DNA of 64,000 nt from Neurospora tetrasperma FGSC 2508 (lineage: Eukaryota > Ascomycota > Sordariomycetes > Sordariales > Sordariaceae). The stretch covers positions 2,448,868 to 2,512,867 of the forward strand of contig NW_009799100.1 in the NCBI RefSeq assembly GCF_000213175.1, given 5' to 3'. Both the position numbers and the translations under genes were made by a program. Numbering within the stretch: position 1 is the first letter of the stretch; each line of letters opens with the position of its first letter. Of the stretch, positions 1-11,620 are shown piece after piece. The notes below the pieces were generated by a model. That model did no database searches. It worked only from the letters and a program-made list of their open reading frames with translations, and was not told where the DNA came from.

Positions 1-1532
1 GAGACTGTGTGCTTTCGACTTGACGCGCCGTTCTTGCCACCAAGGACTCCAAAACCGCGCCTCTCTCGTCGTGAAGCATGTGCACCTCATCGATAATGAG
101 CAAGCGGACCTTTTGTACGAGCTCCGTGTCTCCGGTGCCCTTTCTCGTCACGACATCCCACTTCTCAGGGGTCGTGACAATGATTTGGGTTTGAACAATT
201 TCCGACTTGGTGAGATGCATGTCACCTGTGAACTCACGGCAGCGAATGCCCAACCAGGCCAACCGCTTGCCGAGCTTCTCCGTGATTTCGGCCGCCAGAG
301 CCTTCATGGGAGCAACGTAGACGATTTTGAAATCCTCTGCGGCAACGGCAAAGTCTGTAGCAACGTGATCCTCGAAGGGACTTGGTGTCAAGTACTGACC
401 GACCGTGTGAAGGATGGTCAACATGGCAGCATCGGTTTTACCCTAAAAGCCCAAATTGAGCAAGTCAGCCAACCGAAATTCATCAGAACCGAGAAGAAAA
501 TTGAGAAAGACTTACAGCACCAGTAGGAGCACAAATCAACATATTCTCGCTCGTTTTATACGCCACCGGATACACCAAGCTCTGCATCCTATTCAGCGTA
601 CTGTACCCCTTAAACGTATTCCTGCACAGTCCATCCATATCCGCGATCTTGACCAGCTGCCTCCCAGGGCCCAGGGTACCCGTCTTGCCCGCCGGGATTG
701 TATACTCCTCGTACTTTTCAAACTCCTTTCTCTCACTCCCAGGGGGCAGCGCATACCGCTTGCCCGAATGGCTCAGCGTGTTGCCCGCGCTGTACGCCCG
801 GTATACATGCGGGTACTCCTCCTCCTTCGCTCGGGCAGCGGCCAGCGGAGTGGACTTGTGCTCATAGTCGCGTTGGCGGAGGGCGGCCTCTCGTTGGGCT
901 TTGCTAAGTAGGCGCAGCCCCCCGTCGCCGCCGTTACTTTGTTGTTGTTGTTGTTGCTCTTGCTGTTGCTTCAGCTGCCGCCCCACAGACGACACTAGCT
1001 CCTCCCGATGCGAGAGCAGATCGATGACAAAGTCCAGGTCGTCAAAGCCAACGAGGTCTGTCAGCGAAGACTGCAGCTCATCTTCCGATTTGCCAGAACC
1101 CAGGATATCCATGATCTGGTCCTGAAGAGCCCCGGCACCAAGGCCGGCAGCGGACCTGACGTCTGCGCATCGAGAGGCGAGCCAGCCGAAATCGTAGCCG
1201 GAGCCGGAGCCGGAGCCACTGGCAAATCCTCCATGCTGAAAAACTCCATCAGCGTTCTCATGGTCATGGTAGTAATCACCACCATCAGTGAACTCGATAG
1301 AGTCCAACTCATCGTCCGAGATGAAATCCCAAATGTCTCTGGGACCGTCTCCATTTCTGGTCGGAGAGTAGGTCGAGTCGATCTCGTCGTCATCCCAGTC
1401 GCTATTGGTGGTGCTACCGCCGGCTTCACTGGAGGATGGAGGCAGGCCGGCTACGGCTGCCTTCATGGCTTCGATTTGGGCGCGCCATGCTGCGATGTCT
1501 AAACCGCCGTCGGTGGAGGGATCGGCGGCCAT
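1..1532 (-). CDS. SLH1: Slh1/ASCC3-type Ski2-like RNA helicase, N-terminal part
   Basis: Two exons are visible: 516-1532 and 442 down to the window edge, so the 3' part is missing. The intron (443-515) has GTAAGT and TTTTAG ends and splits the Walker A motif APTGA|GKT (residues 335-342). Exon 2 continues with helicase motifs including TPEKWD and the DEVH box (about residues 457-460). The first 250 residues are acidic and low complexity with a polyQ stretch, as in fungal members of the family. Family knowledge: Slh1 (human ASCC3) is a tandem-cassette DExH helicase of the ribosome quality-control trigger complex that splits collided ribosomes. The family is close to 2,000 residues, so only about a quarter is present. 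The start is the first ATG of the open frame. Brr2 is the main alternative, but the N-terminal layout fits Slh1 better. Confidence 0.9.
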
Positions 1533-2873
1533 TTTGGAATTTGTTAAGTGGCTCCTAAGTCTCTTGCCTTGAATTGATGGGTGTTGTTGGAGGGCAGGTA
1601 TTTTAGCTTCCCCCGAGTATACTGTGTCGTTGCCGTAAGCAAGGTGGTATTGATGTTGTTAAACTGTTGCCCCTCTCTTAGGTATGAACGAGGCACCGAC
1701 AACCCTTTGAAGACTCTCCTCGGAAATGAGTTTCACTTCCCTGATTCACGCCGGATGAGTCTGTCGCCTTGAAGAAGCAGAGGCGAAGATAATTAAGCGG
1801 TTCAAGTAGTGCTGGTCTGGGCAATATGGGGTCCTGCAGTGAGCGTGGTGGCTTCCTCGGCACTGTGTAAACAGTCAGACCGAAGGGACCGACAAGTGGA
1901 AGTTGAGCAACGCACAGACCACATCTGTCCCGTTGTTTGTGCTCGTTTCCCGAAAGAGTAAAAGAGCACCTCTTGTGGATTCGTGGCTCATGTCAACAAT
2001 GTTATCGCTCACGTCATACGTCTTGATACTCTACACTAGCCATGGTTGACCAGGGCGTCCCCATCTTTTCAGGGAATATCTATCTATGTTTTGTTTTATG
2101 GGTGTCGTATCGTCATACTTTGGAAATACAGCTAGAAGGGGGGGGCTGCGCACGAAATCTACAAACCAGAAAGAGAAGAACAAAGGGGAAACAGTCAAGA
2201 GAGAAGAAAATGAAATATATTAGGAAGAGCCAAAGATCGCACCCAAACTCCGTGACCAGAATGTTTCGTTTCGCTCTCTGCCCCTCGTCCATGCTGCCAA
2301 CCCAACCTCAATCCATCTATATCGATCAAGCCGGTCGTAATACTCACATGTCTCCGTATCGTCGTTGATGTCCTCAGCTCCCTAGCCTATCCATCCTACC
2401 ATCCACTGGTTCTACAGCGCAATAATAACAGACCCAATAGCGATAAGCGGAAAATGAGCACGCGTCGCATCATCCGCGCCGCTCCTCCCTGCTGCTCCCG
2501 AGTGACAAGAAAGGGGTTTTCAATGAGCCCTCCAGAATAACTAAAGCCGTCTTTTCCTCTTGGACTTTAGCTTCATGACAGCCATAATAAAGTCTTGTGA
2601 CCGAAGATACCTTCTTTCTCCCCTACACCGCCTCTTTGTTTCCATGCGGTAGACCCGGCCGTGCATGTTGGTGGCCCGCAGGAAGACAGGTGCATGTTCG
2701 ATAGACGTAGGCTGTAGCCAAGATAGAACTGAATGAGGCCAGACTGCTGTCATCCATACTTGGGGAGGATAAATCGGATCTCGTATCGCCATCGTGATTG
2801 TCAGTGGGCCTTTTTTTTTCCCCGCGAGCTCCGGGGTCGGGTTCCGCCGCCACACAACTGATACCCGTTTGGC
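1533..2873. other. Intergenic: SLH1 5' side and SEC4 3' side
   Basis: I see no supported gene. It should hold the SLH1 promoter and leader (near 1533-1900) and the SEC4 3' UTR (upstream of 2873 on the minus strand). Open frames here are short and not protein-like. Confidence 0.6.
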
Positions 2874-3830
2874 TTAGCAGCACTTGCCGCCGGATCCTGA
2901 CCCGCTGTTGTCGCTGACGTTCACGCCCGACGAGCCGCCAGAAGCCTCTTTGCCGGATGTGTCGATGATGCGCTTCTTGATGTCGTTGGCGAGGCTGAAG
3001 AAGGCCTCTTCGATGTTGATGTTCGCCTTGGCCGAAACCTCGAGGAAGGGAATGCCAAGTTCGTCGGCTAGCGCTTGGCCCTGTTCCTTGGAAACCGCCC
3101 TTTTTTCCTCCCAGTCGCACTTGTTTCCAATGAGAATCTTGTTGACTCCTTCCGTCGCGTGTTGCTCCACGTTGGCGAACCAGGTGCGGATATCTGCGAA
3201 GAGAAGGTCACGTCAGCAAAGGAACGAGATAACACATGGCATGGTATCCAATGGGAGACTGCTGATGCCAGAATCTGGAGCAATGGAGAGGCACGGCACC
3301 TAGAAGGCACCAATCCATCGCATTTCGAGCGTGACCTCAAGGACCACCTCTTGACCGCAACTGCCATGCCGTTTCAAGCGGGATGGGAATGTGTGTGCAC
3401 GTACTGTTGAATGACCTTTCATCCGTCACGTCGTAAACGAGAAGAATGCCCATGGCGCCTCTGTAGTATGCCGTCGTGATGGTACGGAAACGCTCTTGAC
3501 CGGCGGTATCCCATATCTGTAGCTTCACCCGCTTGCCATCGAGTTCGATTGTGCGGATCTTGAAGTCGATACCGATGGTGGTGATAAATGACGGTGTGAA
3601 TGAGTCTTCGCTAAAGCGCAACAGACAGCAGGACTTGCCAACGCCCGAGTCTCCGATCAAGAGCAGCTTGATCTATGTTGGGAAGCGGTATCTCCGGTCA
3701 GCGTCTAGAAACAGAATAACCTCGCCAAACCCACTACGGGGGAGGGGGGGAACAAAAGGAATGTCTAGAGTGCGAGCGGTGAGGTGAAGCAAAGACTCAC
3801 CAGAAAATCGTAATTCCTGTTACTCGACAT
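2874..3830 (-). CDS. SEC4: Sec4/Rab8-family small GTPase
   Basis: Three exons: 3801-3830, 3405-3672 and 2874-3193; introns 3673-3800 (GTGAGT) and 3194-3404 (GTACGT). The product is 205 residues, the usual Rab length. All G motifs are intact: GDSGVGKS (17-24), the effector segment TTIGIDFK (41-48), DTAGQERF (65-72), NKCD (123-126) and SAK (153-155). The C terminus ends GGKCC, a double-cysteine geranylgeranylation signal, after a Ser/Gly-rich tail. Switch and effector sequences match Sec4/Ypt2/Rab8 rather than Ypt1. Family knowledge: Sec4 carries post-Golgi vesicles to the exocyst at the hyphal tip. The first coding exon has only ten codons, and the second intron is long for this window (211 nt). 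Confidence 0.95.
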
Positions 3831-5788
3831 GATGAAGAACTGGTGTGGGGGTTAACGCCGCCGCCCGTCGTTTCGATTCCTTGGAATGTTTCTCTGGTTG
3901 TTCGGAATCCGGAATTCGGCAAAGGGGATATCAATCGAGATCCGGCGTTTCGAGATCGGGCTGTTGTACACTAGTAGTTGCGGGAAAGGGAATGGGGATG
4001 GAGACTGGAGGCTCGAATGGTGGTGGTGATGCGCAGTTCAGGAAACAGGCGACAGAGCAGGAATGATGTTCAGTTGTAAGTAGGTAGTGTAGGTGAGTGA
4101 GTGGTGGTGGAATGGTGGTGGTAGTTGAAAGCGTGTCCGCAGTGCGACGTTGACGGGCCTGTCAAAACTGCAGGGCGGTTGCACGGGTTAGTCCAGCGGA
4201 GGAGGAGTCGCAGAACGAACAAACAGGCGAGAGCGCGATGGGGTCTCCTACTCCTGCACTAGACTTGGCTGGCCGGCTACTGGGCTGCAGTGTGTACCTG
4301 GGCTCTCTCTCCCTCCAACTTTACGGGGCGATGCCGTGCGGAGATCCAATGGAAAGGCGAACAATGACGAGGACGGGGAAGGCAGAAAGGGGTCTTGTAG
4401 CTTCCACTTGTTCAAGACCTCCCTGCGTGGAGAGGAAGGAACTGAACCGAGAAAACTGGAATGTCTCAGATGCCCCTGATGTCTGATACTATCTAATCAA
4501 TGCTAACCTGGGTCCCAAAGCGCAGGGCATGGAACAGTTCAGAGCCCGGGCAACGCGATTACCATACAATGTGAGGGTTGACGCATTTGCCTGAAGTGCT
4601 ACAGAGTCGCGGACTGTGGAATGGGGGGTTATTTGTGCCCTTTACACCTGTCGGGTACCTCGACTCTAGTGTAGTGGAAGAGCGCTTGTTGCAGCGCGTG
4701 ATCGTGGTCTAGGGGACGCGACTGTTCGGTACGTAATCGGTCAAGTTTCTAGAACCTACAATCGCCGCAACAACTCCACCTGATATTCCATTCTTTGTGT
4801 CCCCTTCAACCTTGCAGTAGACAGAGATACCAATGTGTTATAAATGACAGGATGAGCTCGAAGGACAAGTTGTTGTGCATGGCGCAAAGTGTCTAGGAAA
4901 CCGGAGTGAGAAAGAGACAACTCAACTGCACTCTCAACGAATGCAACCCAAGATTCAGGAACCAGGGAGGGAGCTCTGCCACAACTAGGATAGTAGACTT
5001 GGTTACCTAGTATCTAACGTCGCAGAAGAAGGTGAGCCTCGAGACCACACGAGACCATCCGTTCATTCATCCAACACAAGACCAGCTGTCTTTATTTGTT
5101 TGTTTGACTATGAAAATTGATTAAGGGGTTTTCTTGGCTTCTTCAACAAAATGGAGTATCATGAAAGGCCAGCTGAAGCTGCAGACAGTCAGACACAGGC
5201 GACTGGGCGGTCTCACAGCAAAATGGTGATAAAGGCGGGCAGGGCGGTGAACAGTCTATACGCACGAGACGCAGTATCCGTTGATGGATCTATAACCCAT
5301 ATTGGCCCAATGATTTCTTCCACCATTCAAAGCCTTTTCCTGCCCTCCCGCCACACGAAAGGCGGCCCCTGGGAGACCCTGCACCCTGGTTATGCCCCTG
5401 CGTGAAGCGTGAAAAAGTCCAACAACATGCCCGTGGGGTGTTTTCACACTACGTGGACTAAACGTCGCCGCCTATAGGCACATAGGTATCCACCATGTTT
5501 AAGGGGTTAGTAGACAACTCTGTTTTGGTGTTTAGGCCCGGTACTTCCTGCGCCTGCTTACCTCTGCCATATCACCGGCACCATCTCCCTCGTGCATTCT
5601 CAAAACTCCAAGTCCCTACAGCTGTTTCATACAAACAGAAGAATCATGAAAGTCTAGTCGTTGTTCACTAAAATACACTGATCATATCACATCACAGCTC
5701 AACTAACAATACAAAACGCTTGCCGCCAATCACCAACTCCCGCGCTGGGGATCTAGGGACAGAGGATTGATGAAGCTCTGACAGCCAT
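3831..5788. other. Intergenic: SEC4 5' side, NCA2 3' side
   Basis: Nearly 2 kb without a convincing gene. The part next to 3831 is the expected SEC4 promoter and leader; the part near 5700 should be the NCA2 3' UTR. Short open frames (for example 5151-5405 on the plus strand) have no recognisable content. Confidence 0.55.
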
Positions 5789-7967
5789 CTATTTCTTGCC
5801 CAGCCAATCGGCGTACGCCCACCGAATCCTCTGCAGAGCCTTTTCTTGAAGAACGACATTCTTCACACTCGTCAAATCCTCCAGATCCTCCAGGAACTCG
5901 CGCTGGATGTCTCCAGGGAGCACTTCGGTAGCGAGCTCGCGCAACACATGCGCCTCGCAAAGCAGCAGTCCGCGGTCCTTGTACTTGAGCCCGCCCTTGG
6001 GATTGGTAGCGCCCGCAGCCAGGATTCTGTCCATGTTTCTGAGTACCCTGACGATACGACGAACCTTTTCTCCTCTGCGAAGACCCTTGCGGCTGCCAAA
6101 GACGGTCCTGAGGTATTGCACGATGCCAATGGAGACTGTGTTTGAGAGTTAGCAGTGGCATTCAACGTTTTCTCAGACAAGATTTGAGCAAAATCACTTA
6201 CCAACAACCCCGGGCGCCAAACCGACAAACCCAAAGAGCAATTCCTGGCTCTTGAGAAGCGAGTCGATACCACTGATAGCCACCTCTAGATCCACCTTGG
6301 TCTTCTGCACTTGGATCAGCAGCGAGCGGACCAGGTCACCGCTGACGGCGCCGACCAAGGGACGACGGAGGCCCTTCTCATAAGCCTTCAAGATAGGCGT
6401 AACATCTCCCTCCCTGACCTTTGCACGGATATCAGCAATCTGGAGGTCGGTAACGTTGGGCGACCCGACAGCCACGCTGGGGTTATCCAGCGTGAACTCG
6501 ACCACCATGCGTTCCAGACTCTCCCTGTCGGCCTTGAGACTGTCGCGGCTCATAATGGCAATCTCGCTGTTGGTGTCATGGCGGATGGTACCGATGACCT
6601 TGCGGATGGGTTCGATGACCCAATTGAACCAAAAGTCACGAACGGTAATACCGAGGTTCTGGATCCAGTCGATGATGCTGTCGCGTCTCTTGACGAGGAC
6701 GTACAAGATGGTTGGAGAGGATACAAGCAAAGCCAGAGTGGGAAGCCAGTACCGGACAACGCGGGACGGCCTTCCGTTTTCGGAAACGTGTTTGGCAACG
6801 GCTGTCTTGTGCTGTAGCAAGCTATGGTCCAGAATCTGGATCAAGCGTTCGGCAACAGATGAGACCTTGGGCTTGGAGCTATCGGTAGTGCTGAAAGCGC
6901 TCCGAACGTCTCTGGCAACCTTGAAGACGCTGTCCTCGAACACCGAGAGTGGTTCGTTTGTTTCCACCGAGTTGGTCAGAATCGCGTGCATCAGAGCAAT
7001 GCTATCAACCAGCGTGCTGTCTGCCACCATGAGTCGCGATTCGAGGCCCTTGTCCTCTTCGGCCTTTCGATCAAAGGCAAGCCCTTCGTCCACTAGAATT
7101 CCTAGCGCGGCAGCGATCGTCTCCCTGAGCTTTTGGAGCTCTGCTCGCTTTCGGCGAGCTTCAGCGCGGCACAGATCGACTGGAGAGAGAACCTTGCGTC
7201 GAAGGTTGGAGACTGAAGTCACATCCATGCTTTGCCGCACGATGGAGTAAAACTGTGACCACTTCTGTGACATTCCCTCACTGAGAGATGCACCCGATTG
7301 CGCCGCTTCGACTTCTGACTGCTGCTGCAAGTGAATGTTCCGAATCTGTTCACACACCACATCGTAGACCTCTTTGGCGCGAGACCACGCCCTAGCCGGT
7401 GCGATTTGCGTCGCGTACAAACAGCTTTTGAGATACGAACTGAGCACATCGTCCCAGTACCATATCTCATCGCTGAGGGGCATGATTTGGTCAAAGAAGG
7501 TGTTCATCAAGATGCCGTAAGTCTGAACCGTAGCCTTGGCCACCAGGAGCCATTCGATATCACGCTCATACTGGCTCTCAACGCCGACCTCTCCCTGCTG
7601 GGCAAGTTCCTTCTCCGTGGCCAAAACCGAATCCTCCAGTAGTTGCTTGATACGAGAAGGGGGCAGAAAGGTGCCGGACCGAGAGGCAGTAGACAAAATC
7701 CTGGCTATGCGCAAGAGCTCATCGGCACGGGGTGAAGGCGGCTCGCTCACGGCCGTGAGCAACCCCGTCTCTTGTTGATCATGCTCGGCATCCTGGGTCG
7801 AGCCGGGCTCCAGTCCCACGATCCTGTCAATGAGTACGTCCAAGTGACGCACCTTGCTGTCAAGAGAAAAGTCATGTTAACACCACCGTCCATCATCGAG
7901 ACAAACTGACAAGTATGTCCTTATATGAGAGACCCCGGAAGAGTACTGACTCGGCCACAATCGCCAT
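5789..7967 (-). CDS. NCA2: Nca2-like mitochondrial protein
   Basis: Three exons: 7951-7967 (17 nt), 6202-7856 and 5789-6135. Intron 7857-7950 uses GTCAGT and intron 6136-6201 uses GTAAGT. The 672-residue product begins MAIVADKVRHLD, the usual fungal Nca2 start; this supports the tiny first exon. Two hydrophobic segments (about 374-396 and 543-565) flank a charged stretch, and the C-terminal third carries the conserved family region that ends with the YADWLGKK tail. Family knowledge: yeast Nca2 is a mitochondrial membrane protein that affects expression of the mitochondrial ATP6/ATP8 transcript; its biochemical activity is not established. The second intron lies inside the second hydrophobic segment. 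Assignment rests on overall pattern rather than a catalytic motif. Confidence 0.88.
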
Positions 7968-9915
7968 GGTTCGACTGGTTGGTCCCCTAACCCTGCAAAC
8001 GAATGGTTCTGGGCTTCGGGACAATTACAGCAGCTAATGTAATATGAGGATGGTGGAAAGTTCCGAACTGTTCGGGATTTCGTCTCGCCGGTGCTTGGCT
8101 ACCAGGCCCTTTCGCCGGAAATACGAAGGGAAGGGTAAGTAAGGTTCGCCCCAAACGGCCTCTCAGCCTCGCTCAAGGACGCGTAAAAGTGGCGATATGG
8201 AATCTCGGCAACAACACTGGAAATAGTGACTGGATATGATAAGTGCGATCAGGCCATATGACCGGTACCGGATGTGAAGATTGCCGAGATGGTCAGTTCC
8301 TGTTCAAGGCCTCGGGCTGTCACTGTCGAACCCGGAAATATGGGATGAGGTGGGGATGTTTCTTTGGGCTTGACAAGCGGGGCGGGCGGGCATCCGAAAC
8401 CCACCGAGTGATGATCGATGACAGGATTGGTAAGGCGGGGATGGGAGCCGACTGACTTGCGACTTGGTTCGGCTGCGATCCGGTCAAAGGAGAAATGCGT
8501 GGTAAGATGATGACAGTTGAGCCTCATCAATGAATGACCTGATGAGTTGATTACCTGTTGTCGGCAAGTTGTACATGAGTAGTTACCAAGGAAATGTGCT
8601 ACAGAATATTGTAGAGTCAGGCACAACCAAATGAAGGTCGAATCGAAGCTCAAATGTCAGCCTATGATGTCCAAGGATGGATTGCAAATGCCAAGTCCAA
8701 CTTTCAAAGGCGGTGACAAATTGCCGATGCCAAAAACCTCAGATTGTCAACCACGGCATTGAATTCGGGGACACAACTCGTAGTTTGGCAATGTTCTCTG
8801 ACCCATTCCCGAATACCAGATGTTTGGAACCATACCGGACTGTTTGTGAAAGCATCCACGAACGCGCTTTGGGGAAAAAGTGACGATCCCATTTAACGTA
8901 GTGTAGCTGCTCCGCTCGCTGTCGCCGCTCAGGTACGTACCGTATGGAAATTACCGATGCCAACTGTGCCAGTTCGCCGTCAGTGGCTCAACGTCCCAAT
9001 CCAACTGGTCCATCACGCCAACCCCCCTGGCGACCTGATTTGCCTGGGTGGTGCATGGCAGGATGGCAACGAACCAGCCGAAGAAGAGGTGGGATCACGG
9101 TGTGGATGCAATCGTTCCATATCACTGGCAAACTCCGGGCAATTCGAGGTTCTCGATGGGAGATTCCATGCCACAAAGGGATGGAGATGTGTGTTGTATT
9201 GTAAACTACAGTACCTTTGTGTGTCACATAGCCGACCTCTACCGACCGCAGTGGTGAGACACAGTACATAGAATAGTGTACAGGTATGAAAAAGTTATGC
9301 TTGGTCGAGATCAATACCACACACATGCCGCAGTATCTCCGCGTAGATCACTTCAACTTCCATTCCTTATCTGATGGAATTTCGCCCTCAGCTTCCCACC
9401 CCGCGGTGACGTGGTCAGTGCCTGTCACCCAATGAACTCAAAAGATAGGAGCCCAAGGAGGAACAATGGCACATCTCAATGCACGGCAAAGCATGGTGTT
9501 GGGATTCCATTGCTTGGCGGGCTCTCTGTTTCATTGAGCACTCGCTGAGAGTCGTCGTCCGATCATTCGAACTTGGTGAAACAACATCCAAGAGTGGGTC
9601 CGGAAGGCGGAAACAACAACTTCGCAGTGGGCCGATTCTGGGGTCATTCCCGTCATTGGTCAATCCAACACGTCTCTCAGGGGCTCCCGCCAAAGGACAC
9701 CAAAGGCAAAAGGACAATAAAAAATCCAGCAAACCCCTAAACTTGTCAGTCGCCTTTCCCTAGCATCCCACTTGCTCTTGGACGCGGTCGACTGTTTCTT
9801 TTTCTTGCCCCGGTTTCCTCCACGCGCATATCTTCTTTCCTCGCTGCAGGTCCCTCATCGCGTTCCAACACCCAGCAACACCTAATTGGAGCCGCCTCTT
9901 CTCTATCCGCCCACC
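7968..9915. other. Intergenic: divergent NCA2/ERG25 promoter region
   Basis: Upstream of both NCA2 (minus) and ERG25 (plus). No gene is supported. On the ERG25 side there is a CRE-like TGACGTGG (near 9408) and a CCAAT box within CACCCAATGA (near 9425), followed by a pyrimidine-rich leader up to 9915. The regulatory reading is only a suggestion. Confidence 0.5.
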
Positions 9916-11035
9916 ATGGCTTCGGCAGTCCTGTACGTTCTTGTTTACCATCGCGCGCCTGGATCAAAAGCTGACTCGTATCGTCCATCATCTAGTAATG
10001 CGACCGTCGTTGGCCTGAGCTCGACAGACACATACTTCACCGTCTTGGAGGAGGTTTCCAAGTACAATGTTCAGCTGAGCTACCCCGAGAAGCTCTGGGC
10101 GGTACGCGGCCCCTGCAACCCAACCCCGAAACGCCGGGACGAGACACGAACAAGGATAGCTAACGTTGGACGATAGGCGTGGTATCTGTGGATGCAGAAC
10201 GACGTTCTCGCGACCGGTCTCATGAGCTTCTTTATGCACGAGATCGTCTACTTCGGCAGGTCGCTCCCGTGGATGATCATCGATGCCCTCCCCATGTTCA
10301 ACAAGTACAAGCTGCAAAAAGTTAGTGCCCAACAAAGCATAACCCGAGACTCAAAGGCAAAAGAAACTAACCACCACATAGGAAAAACGCCCCACCTGGA
10401 GGGAACAGTTCGAGTGCGCCGGTCTCGTTCTCCTCAGCCACTGCACCGTTGAACTCCCTCAGATCTGGCTCTTCCACCCCATCGCCACTTACTTCGGTCT
10501 CGACTATGGCGTGCCCTTCCCTCCCCTTTGGAAGATGGCCCTTCACATCTGCATCTTCTTCGTCATGGAGGATGCCTGGCACTATTGGAACCACCGTGCG
10601 CTTCACTACGGCCCTCTCTACAAGGCCATCCACAAGATTCACCACACGTACAGCGCGCCCTTTGGTCTCACCGCCGAGTACGCCTCCCCCATTGAGGTTA
10701 TGCTCCTCGGTATTGGTACTGTAGGATCCCCCATCCTCTGGGTTTCCATCACCAAGGACCTCCATCTCGCCACCATGTATGTCTGGATTGTCCTCCGTCT
10801 CTTCCAGGCCATCGACGCCCATTCCGGCTACGACTTCCCCTTCAGCTTGCGCCACTTCCTCCCCTTCTGGTGCGGTGCCGAGCACCACGATGTCCACCAC
10901 GAGCGCTTCATCGGCAACTATGCCTCCAGCTTCCGCTGGTGGGATTACTGCCTCGACACCGAGGCCGGTGAGGAAGCTGCCAAGGCTCGCCGTGCCAAGA
11001 AGCTTGCGGCCATCAAGGCTAAGAAGGCCCAGTAA
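9916..11035 (+). CDS. ERG25: C-4 methylsterol oxidase
   Basis: Four exons: 9916-9932, 9996-10101, 10177-10320 and 10382-11035; introns begin GTACGT, GTACGC and GTTAGT. The 306-residue product belongs to the fatty acid hydroxylase/sterol desaturase family. Its di-iron histidine boxes are HRALH (160-164), HKIHH (173-177) and HHDVHH (257-262), set between hydrophobic segments. The C terminus ends KKAQ, which fits a KKXX dilysine ER-retrieval signal. Family knowledge: Erg25 removes the C-4 methyl groups of 4,4-dimethylzymosterol with Erg26 and Erg27 in ergosterol synthesis, at the ER membrane. The first exon has 17 coding nucleotides. All catalytic histidines are present, so the gene should be active. 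Confidence 0.95.
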
Positions 11036-11620
11036 ATGGGTGGAGTTTATGGATCCGCTGTTATGATACCGTCCACGGTATTCGTACTGTTGTCTTCCAA
11101 GGTCTTCTATTCGACCTCACTAATTTTGGACAACGCATCACCAAACAACGGGGAAGAAGGAAGGGAAGAACCACCTAACGATGGGAATTGGTCCATGAGA
11201 CAAATCAAGCAAATAAGGAGCCAATAAAGGGTAGAAACGGGTTGGTTCATTTCGTTTGAAAGACAAGAAGGGAGGCACGGTTTCCGTCAAACACAGACCG
11301 ACCGATGCACACCTCCACACAAAAAAGGCGTTTGGAAGGGGAAGAGAGTTGCGTTGCACCTCTGTTGCCGTACGCGCGCGGTGGTGCAGTTGGGGAGGGA
11401 GGCTTTTTCCTTCTCGCTTCTATTAATTCTTGTACATAGCTGATTCCTTCTTTCGGCGTCCTCCTCGGCAAAGCACCACCCCGTGCCCAGCCCTCTACCC
11501 CTTCCATACAAAGCCCTTTTAATAATCTAGTAATGAAAGGATCATGAAAGTAAAATACATAACCTAGATACACTTACATACACCCTTGATCACTCCTGAG
11601 TGAAGCTTCTGTCATTTACT
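11036..11620. other. Intergenic between converging genes
   Basis: Holds the 3' UTRs of ERG25 (plus) and the pterin dehydratase gene (minus). I see no gene or repeat. Confidence 0.6.
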